Positions 43,241 through 51,312 of a stretch of 64,000 nt of DNA are shown piece by piece; position 1 is the first letter of the stretch; each line of letters starts with the position of its first letter. Made by a program: the position numbers and the translations under genes. The notes under the pieces are model-generated. The model searched no databases. It was not told the DNA's origin and saw nothing but the letters and a program-made list of their open reading frames with translations. The DNA is from Streptomyces luteolifulvus. GTDB lineage: Bacteria > Actinomycetota > Actinomycetes > Streptomycetales > Streptomycetaceae. Location of the stretch: contig NZ_VZRB01000004.1 in assembly GCF_008806595.1 (NCBI RefSeq), positions 310,001-374,000 of the forward strand, read 5' to 3'.

Positions 43241-43916
43241 ACGAAGTCGCAGGCCTCCGGCGGTGCACAGAGATCACGTCACGGCGCACGGCCAAGGACC
43301 ATGCGCACTGCTCAACGGCGCAATCGGGGGTGTGAACAGACGGACCATCACATCACGCAACCCTGCGAGGTCCTCGCGCAGTTGTCCGGCCGCGAACCGC
43401 GGGCGCGCCGGGTCTGTGCCGCTGGGTCTCGGTCAGTAGGGGAGCAGGCGGCCCGAAGGCGTTCTGCGGTCGATCGGCACGTCGCGGGGAGCGGCGGGAC
43501 GGCGGATGACGCGAACGCGGGTCTGGCGGTTCATGGCCCTCCTGGTGCGTCGGGGCTCGTGCACGAGCAGCTCCTGGGGAGGACGTCCGCCCCTGCCGCG
43601 CTCTTACCCATCCGCACTCCGAGGCATGCCCACGTCAGGGATATGCCGCCGAAACATGCCGGAACATGCGGACGCCGTCGCGGCGGGTCCGGGGGGTCCC
43701 CCGTCGCCCCCGACTCCCCCGTCTCCCCCGGTTCCCCGGTTTCCTTGAAAGCGGGTTCTCACGCGCCCCGTTCGGCCGCGACGGCGTCTGCGACCCATGG
43801 TGCGCGGGCGGCCTGGCGAGAACCTTGGCAGAACCTTGTCGAGGTGACCCGCACCTGGTGTGATGAGGCGGTTCCTCGGTTTTGAACGTGCCTTCGGCGA
43901 ACGGCGGAGGGGTGTG
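43241..43916. other. 676 bp with no convincing gene
   Basis: Long frames here have no codon-position GC signature of real genes or family similarity that I can see. Near 43655-43675 CATGCCGGAACATGC is a short direct repeat of CATGC, and 43690-43745 is a C-rich run of CCCCCG-type units on the plus strand. It must contain the promoter of the SARP gene and possibly decayed DNA following the SLOG fragment. Confidence 0.6.
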
Positions 43917-46900
43917 ATGACGGAGTTTCTGCTGCTGGGCCCGCTGGAGTTACGCGTCGCGGGCCGGGCGGTGGAGCTGGGTCCGCCGCAGCGCCGGGCG
44001 GTGCTGGCGGCCCTGCTCGTCGACGCGGGCCGCCCGGTCCCGCTGGAGACCCTGATCGACCGGGTGTGGGGCGAGGACCCGCCGGCGGAGGCCCGGGCGT
44101 CGCTGTACTCCCATGCGGCACGCATCCGCCGGACGTTGGCGGCCGCGGCGTCTGCGGCGTCTGCGGAACGTGACTCCGGCTCTGGCGGGGCCGGGGAGGT
44201 GGCGGGTGACGGCGCGGGCTCGGGCAAGGCCGCGATCGGGGGCGGTGAGAGCGCCGTCGGGCGGGCGAGGTCCGGCGGTGACGGAGGCTGGGACGGCACC
44301 GACACCGACCCTGACACCGGCTCCATTGCAATCGGCGGGGGGCCGGGCTGGGCGGGCCCCGACACCGGTGACCCGGCGGCCGACCGCGCCGGCGACGGCC
44401 GGGCTGCAGCGGGCGGCCCCGCCGAACCCGGCGGAGACAGCCCCCGCCGAGGCCCCGGCCCTGTACCCCGGCTCCTGCGCGGTGCCGGTGGCTACCGGCT
44501 CGATGTGCCACCGGAGCAGATCGATCTGCATCGGTTCCTAAGGGCCGTGGAGCTTGCCGGGCAGCCCGGGTGCCCGGATGCCGAGCGGGCGGGGCTGTTG
44601 CGTGAGGCGGGTGCCTTGTGGCGTGGGGAGCCGCTGGCCGGGCTGGGCGGGGACTGGGCGGCGCGGGTCCGGGAGAGCTGGCGGCAGCGCTACCTGGACG
44701 CGGTCGTGCAGTGGGCGCACGCCGAGCTGCGGTGCGGCAACCACGCGGCGGTGACCGGACGGCTGGCCGAACTGGTCGGCGAGTATCCGCTCGTGGAGCC
44801 GCTGACCGCCGCCCTCATGACCGCGCTGAGCGCCTCCGGCCGTGCCCCGGAGGCACTGGCCCGCTACGCGGCGCTGCGCGAGCGCCTGGCCGAGGAACTC
44901 GGTACCGATCCGGGCCGGGAGACCCGGCGCGTCCACGAGACGATCCTGCGCGGGGATCCGGTGGACCGGCGTCCGGCCGTACGTCCGCGTCCGGCATCGT
45001 CACCACCGCTCCCGGAGGCAGTCCGCGCCCGCCCGGCCCGCCCCCTGGTGGGGCGCGCGCCCGAACTGGCCGTGCTGGAACGGGCGATCGCGCACTGCAC
45101 GTCCTCCGCGAGAACAGCCGGCCCGGCCATCCGCCCCTGGATCCTCGACATCGCCGGCGAACCCGGCATCGGCAAGAGCCGCCTGCTGGACGAACTGGCC
45201 GAAAGGGCAGGCCGGCACGGGCTCCTGACGCTCGCGGGCCGCGGTGCGCAGTACGACCCGGCGACACCGTACGGCGCTTTCGTGGACGCGCTCGACGACC
45301 ACCTCACGTCCGCCGCCACGACCGCCCGGCTGCCCCCGGCCACGCTCCGCCACCTCGGCGCCGTCTTCCCCGCGCTCGGTGACGGCCTGCCCCCGCAGCG
45401 CGGTGCCGCCCGCGCCGAGCGCTACTGGCTGCACGGAGCCGTACGGTCGCTCCTCGACGCCGTGAGCGGCGACCGCGGGCTCGTGCTCGCCCTGGACGAT
45501 CTGCACTGGGCCGACGACGGCACCGTAGAACTGATCGACCATCTGCTGCGGCACCCTCCGAGGGCCGCGCTGCTCCTCGCGCTCGCCCACCGGCCGCGTC
45601 AGCTCTCACCGCGGCTGTCCACCGGTCTGGCCCGCGCGGAGGCGGAGGGCCGCGCGGTTCGCCTGGAGCTGGGCCCGCTGTCCGCCGAGGACGCCGCGCC
45701 GCTGTACGGCAAGGGCCTGGGCCCTGGACGCTGGCGGCAGTTGTACGAGGCCGGCGGCGGCAATCCCTTCTATCTGGAGGCCCTGGCCCGGCTGCCGTCC
45801 GGCCGGCTCACCACGAACGCGCCGCTCGCCCCGGTCACGGACGTCGGTGAACTGCCCCTCCCCGTACGGCACGCCCTGCTCGCCGAACTGGAGGGTCTGC
45901 CGGACCGGACCCGGACGGCCGCGCAGGCCGCCGCTGTGCTCGGCGACTCCTTCACGGCGGACGCGACGGCCGCGGTGGCGGACGGCGACCGGGGAGACGT
46001 CCTTGCCGCCCTCGACGACCTCGCCGAACGAGACCTGGTCCGCGCGGCGGGTGCCGCGGGCCGGTTCCGGTTCCGGCATCCGCTGGTGCGGGCCGCGGTG
46101 TACGAGGGGACGGGCGTCGGCTGGCGGATCGGCGCGCACGCCCGTGCCGCCCGGCATCTGGCGCAGACCGGGGCGCCGCTGACCGCGCAGGCGGCCCATG
46201 TGGAGCGCTCGGCCCAGCCGGGCGACGGCCGGGCGGCCGAACTGCTGGCCCGGGCCGCCCGGAGCGTGCTCACCATCGCCCCGTCCTCCGCCGCCCACTG
46301 GACCGCGGAGGCACTGCGGCTGCTGGGTGAGGAGGGGCGGCGGCGGACGGACCTGTGGTTCCAGCGGGCCACCGCGCTCGGCACGGCGGGCCGGCTGTCC
46401 GACAGCCGTGAACTGCTGCGCGCCCTGCGCCCCTTGCTGCCCGCCGACGCCGGGGCCGACCGCGTCAGGGTGGTGGTGGCCCTGTCCACCATGGAGTGGA
46501 TGCTCGGCGGCTACGACGAGGCCGTACGACTGCTGCGGCACGAACTCGCCGACCACGGCCGCCCGGAGCTCGCCGGCCGCCGCGGCCCGGGGGTCCCCGG
46601 CAGCGCCGGCCCGGAACCGGCCGGCACCACGCAGCTGGAGCAGGTGCTGGCGGCCGTGGCGCAGCGCACCGACGACTTCCCCGCCGCGCTGCACTGGAGC
46701 GAACGCGCCCTGCGCTCGGCCGAGTCGGCCGGTGACCCGGTGCAGGCCGCGACCGCCCGCGGCCTGCTCACCCTGGCCTGCACCTCCGCCGGGCAGCACA
46801 CCCGCGCGCTCCACGAACTCCGGACGCTGGACCGGGCGCTCGACGAGCCGGAACGCGACGAGCCGGGGTACCTCGACGCCCTGATCGTGACCGGATGGAC

Positions 46901-47780
46901 GGATTACCTCCAGGGCCGGTACGAGTCCGCGCTCGTCCGGCTCGACCGCGGGCTCGAACTGTCCCGCCGTACCGGCAACAGCATGCTGCTCACCGACCTC
47001 TTCGCGGTCTCCGCGTACGCCCATCTCTCCCTCGGCAACCTCGACGAGGCGGACCGGTGCGCGGACGAGGCGCTGGAGACCGCCTCCTTCGTCGGCAGCG
47101 ACGAGGCGTCCACGTTCGCCACCGCCGTACGCGCCGCGGTCCATCTGTGGCGAGGCGACGTCCCCGGCGCGCTGAAGATCTTCGAGGACTCGGGAATCGA
47201 CCGCTACGCCGCCGAGGACGGCCCCGACCCGACCGGGGTGCGGGCCGTGGCGCTCGGGGTGCTCAGCAACACGCTGCTGCTCCACGGCGATCCCCACGCC
47301 GCCGTACGCACACTCGTCCGGGGCGGTGGAGGCCCCGCACTGCCCAGGATCGAGGCGCCGACCCGGTCCCTGTGGTTCGCGGTGCTGGTCAGCGCGGAGC
47401 TGGCCAGGGGCGACACCGGCGCCGCCGAGGAGTGGGCCGCACGGTCGGCGTCGGCGGTGACGGCGGACGGTCCCCGTCACCAGCGAGCCTTCGTGGACCT
47501 CGCGCGCGCCGAGATCCACCTGGCCCGGCGGGACTTCGCCGCCGCCGCGGACCGCGCGCACCGGGCGGCGGCGGAGATGGGTGCCTGCCGTATGCCGTTG
47601 TACGAGGCGATCGCCCGGATCCGGGCGGGAGCCGCGCTGGCCGGACTGCCCAGCGGCCCGGCCGCCGCCCGGGCCGAACTGGCCGAGGCCGGACGGCTGT
47701 CCGAGCGCTGCGGAGCGCACGGCCTGTCCGCGCTGGCGGAGCTGGAATCCCGCAGGATCGACGGGAGACCCACGGCCTGA
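43917..47780 (+). CDS. Large SARP-type regulator: wHTH-BTAD-AAA ATPase-TPR, with an early TTA codon
   Basis: A 1287-aa AfsR/SARP-superfamily regulator. ATG at 43917 has GGAGGGG 4-5 nt upstream. N-terminal OmpR-like wHTH (TEFLLLGPLELRVAG to about 80), then a Gly/Ala/Asp-rich insert of about 95 residues (84-178) that splits the wing from the rest of the DNA-binding domain, BTAD to about 345, an AAA/STAND-like ATPase with Walker A GEPGIGKSRLLDE near 415 and Walker B GLVLALDDLHWAD near 521, and a long TPR-like C-terminus (770-1287). Codon 12 is TTA (43950-43952), so translation depends on bldA as for many antibiotic-pathway activators. No biosynthetic cluster is adjacent, so targets are unknown. 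Confidence 0.9.
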   Translation: MTEFLLLGPLELRVAGRAVELGPPQRRAVLAALLVDAGRPVPLETLIDRVWGEDPPAEARASLYSHAARIRRTLAAAASAASAERDSGSGGAGEVAGDGAGSGKAAIGGGESAVGRARSGGDGGWDGTDTDPDTGSIAIGGGPGWAGPDTGDPAADRAGDGRAAAGGPAEPGGDSPRRGPGPVPRLLRGAGGYRLDVPPEQIDLHRFLRAVELAGQPGCPDAERAGLLREAGALWRGEPLAGLGGDWAARVRESWRQRYLDAVVQWAHAELRCGNHAAVTGRLAELVGEYPLVEPLTAALMTALSASGRAPEALARYAALRERLAEELGTDPGRETRRVHETILRGDPVDRRPAVRPRPASSPPLPEAVRARPARPLVGRAPELAVLERAIAHCTSSARTAGPAIRPWILDIAGEPGIGKSRLLDELAERAGRHGLLTLAGRGAQYDPATPYGAFVDALDDHLTSAATTARLPPATLRHLGAVFPALGDGLPPQRGAARAERYWLHGAVRSLLDAVSGDRGLVLALDDLHWADDGTVELIDHLLRHPPRAALLLALAHRPRQLSPRLSTGLARAEAEGRAVRLELGPLSAEDAAPLYGKGLGPGRWRQLYEAGGGNPFYLEALARLPSGRLTTNAPLAPVTDVGELPLPVRHALLAELEGLPDRTRTAAQAAAVLGDSFTADATAAVADGDRGDVLAALDDLAERDLVRAAGAAGRFRFRHPLVRAAVYEGTGVGWRIGAHARAARHLAQTGAPLTAQAAHVERSAQPGDGRAAELLARAARSVLTIAPSSAAHWTAEALRLLGEEGRRRTDLWFQRATALGTAGRLSDSRELLRALRPLLPADAGADRVRVVVALSTMEWMLGGYDEAVRLLRHELADHGRPELAGRRGPGVPGSAGPEPAGTTQLEQVLAAVAQRTDDFPAALHWSERALRSAESAGDPVQAATARGLLTLACTSAGQHTRALHELRTLDRALDEPERDEPGYLDALIVTGWTDYLQGRYESALVRLDRGLELSRRTGNSMLLTDLFAVSAYAHLSLGNLDEADRCADEALETASFVGSDEASTFATAVRAAVHLWRGDVPGALKIFEDSGIDRYAAEDGPDPTGVRAVALGVLSNTLLLHGDPHAAVRTLVRGGGGPALPRIEAPTRSLWFAVLVSAELARGDTGAAEEWAARSASAVTADGPRHQRAFVDLARAEIHLARRDFAAAADRAHRAAAEMGACRMPLYEAIARIRAGAALAGLPSGPAAARAELAEAGRLSERCGAHGLSALAELESRRIDGRPTA

Positions 47781-47856
47781 CCCAGGCCTGATGGATCTTG
47801 CCGGTGCAGGTGAGGTGCAGGTGAACAGGACCGCCCCTGCCCCCGGTACCGAGTTG

Positions 47857-49041
47857 CTACGCAGTCCGGTGACTGAAGGACGCGTCGGCCCGGCGGACCG
47901 CGAGGAGCGCCGCGCCGATGTCCGCCGCCGCTCGGGGATCGGAGAGGGAGCGGCCGGTCAGCTCCTCGATACGGCGCAGCCGGTAGCGGACGGTGTTGGG
48001 GTGGACGAAGAGACTCCGAGCCGCGTCCGTGGCGGAGCCGGCGGCGGCGTACCAGTGCTCCAGGGTCTCCAGGAGCCGGGCGCGCTCCGCTGCCGGGAGG
48101 TTGATAAGGGGCCGCAGGACCACCTCCACGAGGTGTGCGGCCTCGGCCGGTGCGGCGACGACGACCATGGCCAGCGGGTCGTCGTCGAACCGGGCGACCC
48201 CGGGGCCGGTGCCCCGCAGCCCGGCCAGGGCCAGCCGGGCGAAGCGCAGCGCCTGTGGGGTGTCCCGCAGCGAGGGGAAGCTGGGGCTGACGCCCACCCG
48301 GGCGCGGGCGCGGCGCAGGATGCGCAGGCAGGTGCCCTCCGCCGTGGGCGTGGGCAGGGCGATCAGTCCGATCTGCTGGTCGGGCAGCAGCCGCCAGGCG
48401 GACATGACCTGTGCGTGACGCAGCGCGGCTTCCGTTCCCGCCAGCGGCTCCTCGCCGGGTGCGCCGGCCGCGGCGGCGGCGACCACGTAGGGCCCGTGCT
48501 CGGGCAGGCCCAGTTCGGCGGCGGCCTCCCACAGGGTGCGGTCGGCGATGACGCCGGTGAACAGCGCCTCCACCAGTGCCGAGCGCCGGGCCTGGCGCTG
48601 CGAGGTCAGCTCGGCGGTCGTCTCCCGGTAGGCTGCGGCCACCGCCTCCGCGTAGCGGCCGAACAGCGCCCAGATCTCGGCGGACTGGGACACCAGTTGG
48701 GCGTCGGTGACCTCGGGGTGGGTGCGTGCCTCGAGGAGGATCTCCGTCCACAGGAGCTCGAAGCCGATCCGGTACGCGTGCAGGGTGTCCGCCAGGGGCA
48801 CGCCCTGCTCGGCGCGCAGCCGGCCGGTCTCCCGGGCCGGGCTCGGGTCCTGGGCGACCGCGCGGCTGAGCTGGTTCAGCAGCAGGTCCGCGTTGGCGGT
48901 GCAGGAGCGGCGCAGCGAGTCGTACGGGATCAGCGACTCGTCCCGGTAGGCGTCGACGTCCGAGCGGATGCGCCGCGCCATCCGCTCACCCAGTTCCGGC
49001 AGCTTCGCATGGAGCGCCGACGCCACCCCTGAGAAGTCCAT
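47857..49041 (-). CDS. PucR-type transcriptional regulator
   Basis: A 394-aa regulator starting at ATG 49041. N-terminal helical sensor (VASALHAKLPELGERMARRI) with the RXDY-type VDAYRDESLIPYDSLRRS, central GGDEF-like fold (RARARVGVSPSFPSLRDTPQ, RFARLALAGLRG), and C-terminal HTH (SATDAARSLFVHPNTVRYRL, residues about 340-360). It is divergent from the FadD-like gene with a 150-bp shared region, so it probably senses a fatty acid or aromatic acid and controls that gene. It is similar in organisation to the PucR at 13.8-15.0 kb but only distantly related in sequence. Confidence 0.9.
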   Translation of the reverse strand: MDFSGVASALHAKLPELGERMARRIRSDVDAYRDESLIPYDSLRRSCTANADLLLNQLSRAVAQDPSPARETGRLRAEQGVPLADTLHAYRIGFELLWTEILLEARTHPEVTDAQLVSQSAEIWALFGRYAEAVAAAYRETTAELTSQRQARRSALVEALFTGVIADRTLWEAAAELGLPEHGPYVVAAAAAGAPGEEPLAGTEAALRHAQVMSAWRLLPDQQIGLIALPTPTAEGTCLRILRRARARVGVSPSFPSLRDTPQALRFARLALAGLRGTGPGVARFDDDPLAMVVVAAPAEAAHLVEVVLRPLINLPAAERARLLETLEHWYAAAGSATDAARSLFVHPNTVRYRLRRIEELTGRSLSDPRAAADIGAALLAVRRADASFSHRTA

Positions 49042-49191
49042 TCCCGCAGCTTAATGCGATGGTTTTGGTTTCACGAACAATCCGGGCGGGGAGACGCTGT
49101 CGTGCCGCACGTAGGCCGTCGCCGCCGACATCAGCACGATGTCGTCCACGTGAACGGCGGATTTCGACGGTGATATGCGTGGAGGCGGGTC

Positions 49192-50679
49192 ATGGCCAAT
49201 CTGGCGGAGTTCCTGGTGGAGACGGCACGGCGGCAGCCGGAACGTCCCGCGCTGCGCCTCGGGGAGCATGTCACCAGCTACGCGGAGCTCGACGAGCACA
49301 GCGCCCGCGCCGCGGCGCTGCTGCGGGCCGAGGGTGTACGACCGGGGGACCGGGTGGCCCTGATGCTGCCGAACGTTCCCGAGTTCGTCGTCCTGTACTA
49401 CGGCGTGCTGCGCGCCGGAGCGGTCGTCGTACCGATGAACCCGCTGCTGAAGTCCCGGGAGTCCGAGTACCACCTGGGCGACTCCGGGGCGGTGATGCTC
49501 TTCGAGTGGCACCAGGCGCCGGGCGAGGGCGCGCAGGGAGCGGCCGCCGCCGGAGTGCGCCACATGGCCGTCGAGCCCGCCGCCTTCGCGGAACTGCTGG
49601 CCGGGCACGAGCCGCTGGCCGAGGTGAGCGAGCCGGACGGCGAGGACGTGGCCGTGCTGCTGTACACCTCCGGTACCACCGGCCGCCCCAAGGGCGCCAC
49701 GCTCACCCACTCCGGGCTGCGGCACAACACCGAGGTCAACACGGTCCATGTGCAGCGGATGACGGCGGAGGACGTGGTGGTGGGCTGTCTGCCGCTGTTC
49801 CACATCTTCGGCCAGATCTGCACGATGAGCGTGGCCGTCCGCGCCGGTGCCTCGCTCACCCTGATCCCCCGCTTCGACCCGCAGACCGTGCTGGACGCCG
49901 TGGCCCGCGACCGGGCGACGGTCTTCGAGGGCGTACCGACCATGTACGCGGCGCTGCTTCAGCACCCGTCGGAGGCGGACGTGTCGACGCTGCGGATGTG
50001 TGTCTCCGGCGGGGCGTCGCTGCCGGTGGAGATCCTGCACGGCTTCGAGGGTCGCTTCGGCTGTGTCGTGCTGGAGGGCTTCGGCATGTCCGAGACGAGC
50101 CCGGTGGTCACGTTCAACCACCCCGGCCGGCCGCGCAAGGCCGGGTCCATCGGCACCCCGATCAGGGACGTGGAGGTGCGGCTCCTCGACGACCAGGGCA
50201 GGGACGTCGCCCCGGGTGAGATCGGCGAACTGGCCGTCCGCGGGCCGAACGTGATGAAGGGGTACTGGAACCGCCCGGAGGAGACGGCGGCCACCATCCC
50301 GGACGGCTGGCTGCGCAGCGGCGACCTCGCGCGCCAGGACGAGGACGGCTACTTCTACATAGTCGACCGCAAGAAGGACATGATCATCCGCGGCGGCTAC
50401 AACGTCTACCCGCGCGAGATCGAGGAGGTGCTCCACGAGCACCCGGCCGTCGCGCTGGCCGCGGTGGTGGGCGTGGCGGACACGCATCTGGGCGAGGAGA
50501 TCGCGGCCGCGGTGGTACTGCGCCCGAAGGCACAGGCCACGCCCGACGAGCTCAAGCAGTTCGTCAAGGAGCGGGTGGCGGCGTACAAGTACCCGCGCGA
50601 GGTGTGGCTCATGGACACCCTGCCGACCGGCCCCAGCGGCAAGATCCTGAAGAGGGAGATCAGCGCGCCGGCGGGGTGA
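49192..50679 (+). CDS. Long-chain fatty-acid--CoA ligase (FadD-like)
   Basis: A 495-aa adenylate-forming enzyme that activates a fatty or aromatic acid as acyl-AMP then acyl-CoA. ATG at 49192 has GGAGGCG 6 nt upstream. Motifs: LLYTSGTTGRPKGATLTHSG near residue 157, EGFGMSETSPVVTFNHPG near 297, GWLRSGDLARQDEDGYFYIV near 370, DRKKDMIIRGGYNVYP near 390, and C-terminal Lys in GPSGKILKREI. Divergent from a PucR regulator, which likely controls it. The next small gene starts 12 bp downstream and may be in the same transcript. Chain length preference is unknown. Confidence 0.92.
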   Translation: MANLAEFLVETARRQPERPALRLGEHVTSYAELDEHSARAAALLRAEGVRPGDRVALMLPNVPEFVVLYYGVLRAGAVVVPMNPLLKSRESEYHLGDSGAVMLFEWHQAPGEGAQGAAAAGVRHMAVEPAAFAELLAGHEPLAEVSEPDGEDVAVLLYTSGTTGRPKGATLTHSGLRHNTEVNTVHVQRMTAEDVVVGCLPLFHIFGQICTMSVAVRAGASLTLIPRFDPQTVLDAVARDRATVFEGVPTMYAALLQHPSEADVSTLRMCVSGGASLPVEILHGFEGRFGCVVLEGFGMSETSPVVTFNHPGRPRKAGSIGTPIRDVEVRLLDDQGRDVAPGEIGELAVRGPNVMKGYWNRPEETAATIPDGWLRSGDLARQDEDGYFYIVDRKKDMIIRGGYNVYPREIEEVLHEHPAVALAAVVGVADTHLGEEIAAAVVLRPKAQATPDELKQFVKERVAAYKYPREVWLMDTLPTGPSGKILKREISAPAG

Positions 50680-50691
50680 GACCATCCGCGC

Positions 50692-51177
50692 ATGCCTGAA
50701 CCGTTGTACGACCGCACGAGCCGGCTCTGCGCGTGGGACGACCTGGATCCCCCGCTGCGCGCCGCCCTGCAGGCTGAGGCCGAGACCGAACTGCTCGGCG
50801 ACATCGCCGCGGTCCTGGTCGGCTGTGTGGAGACCCGCAGCATGCCCCGCCGCCGTCCCGGCGTTCTCTCCCGCCTGCTCGGCGGCGGGCCGCTGCGCGC
50901 ATCACGGACCGCCGTGGTGCTGCTGCCGCGGCATCTGCTCGTCGCGGTGACCGATGTGCGGACGGGGACGACCAGCGCCTGCTCCGGACGGCTGGGCGAC
51001 ATCACCGTGACCGAGGTCGATCAGCGGCTTGCCGTCGACAGCGGCGTGTCTGTGACCACCCGCTGGTCGGACTCGTCCGAGGCCTCGTCGCTGCACATCG
51101 GTCTCGGCGACGATCCGGCCGGGGCCTCGTTCAGGGGCAGGCTGCGCCATGCCGTCCAGGCGGCGAAGAGCAGCTGA
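50692..51177 (+). CDS. Hypothetical protein with a PH-like domain
   Basis: A 161-aa cytoplasmic protein of no assigned function. It begins MPEPLYDRTSRLCAWDDLDP; the second half (AVVLLPRHLLVAVTDVRTGT, ITVTEVDQRLAVDSGVSVTT, LHIGLGDDPAGASFRGRLR) has the strand-rich pattern of bacterial PH-like domains, and the last helix is amphipathic. It begins 12 bp after the FadD-like gene, so it may be co-transcribed. A Gly/Arg-rich loop (RPGVLSRLLGGGPLRASR) lies near residue 55. The transcript probably ends at the hairpin at 51191-51220. Confidence 0.7.
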   Translation: MPEPLYDRTSRLCAWDDLDPPLRAALQAEAETELLGDIAAVLVGCVETRSMPRRRPGVLSRLLGGGPLRASRTAVVLLPRHLLVAVTDVRTGTTSACSGRLGDITVTEVDQRLAVDSGVSVTTRWSDSSEASSLHIGLGDDPAGASFRGRLRHAVQAAKSS

Positions 51178-51190
51178 ACCGATCACGCTC

Positions 51191-51220
51191 CGGCAGGCTC
51201 ATCCTGCCGCTTCTGCTTTT
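51191..51220 (+). terminator. Rho-independent-type terminator
   Basis: CGGCAGG (51191-51197) and CCTGCCG (51203-51209) form a 7-bp stem with a 5-nt loop, followed by a T-rich run ending GCTTTT at 51220. It is 14 bp after the PH-like gene stop. Confidence 0.7.
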
Positions 51221-51245
51221 GTTCACTGGATGTTGGCGGGTGAAC
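51221..51245. promoter_or_regulatory. GTTCAC...GTGAAC inverted repeat upstream of the secreted nuclease
   Basis: GTTCAC (51221-51226) and GTGAAC (51240-51245) are a 6-bp inverted repeat with a 13-nt spacer, 68-92 bp before the GTG start of the nuclease gene. GTTCACTGGAT is also followed directly by GTTGGCGGGTG, an 11-nt direct-repeat spacing like PHO boxes, although the second unit matches poorly. Phosphate control would suit a secreted nuclease; the identity is uncertain. Confidence 0.45.
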
Positions 51246-51312
51246 GCGCGTAGGCGCCGCTTCCGCTGCCAAAGTTCCCGGCGTCGGTTTCGCCTGCAGT
51301 CGGGAGGATCCA

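Noticed and set aside
43690..43745. C-rich plus-strand tract read as a CRISPR or satellite
   Set aside because: Units are short and imperfect with no spacers; simple low-complexity DNA.
43301..43885. A 194-residue plus-strand frame before the SARP gene
   Set aside because: No ribosome site, no family features, and irregular composition; treated as non-coding.
51221..51245. A definite PHO box
   Set aside because: Only the first 11-nt unit matches well; recorded as a candidate regulatory repeat instead.
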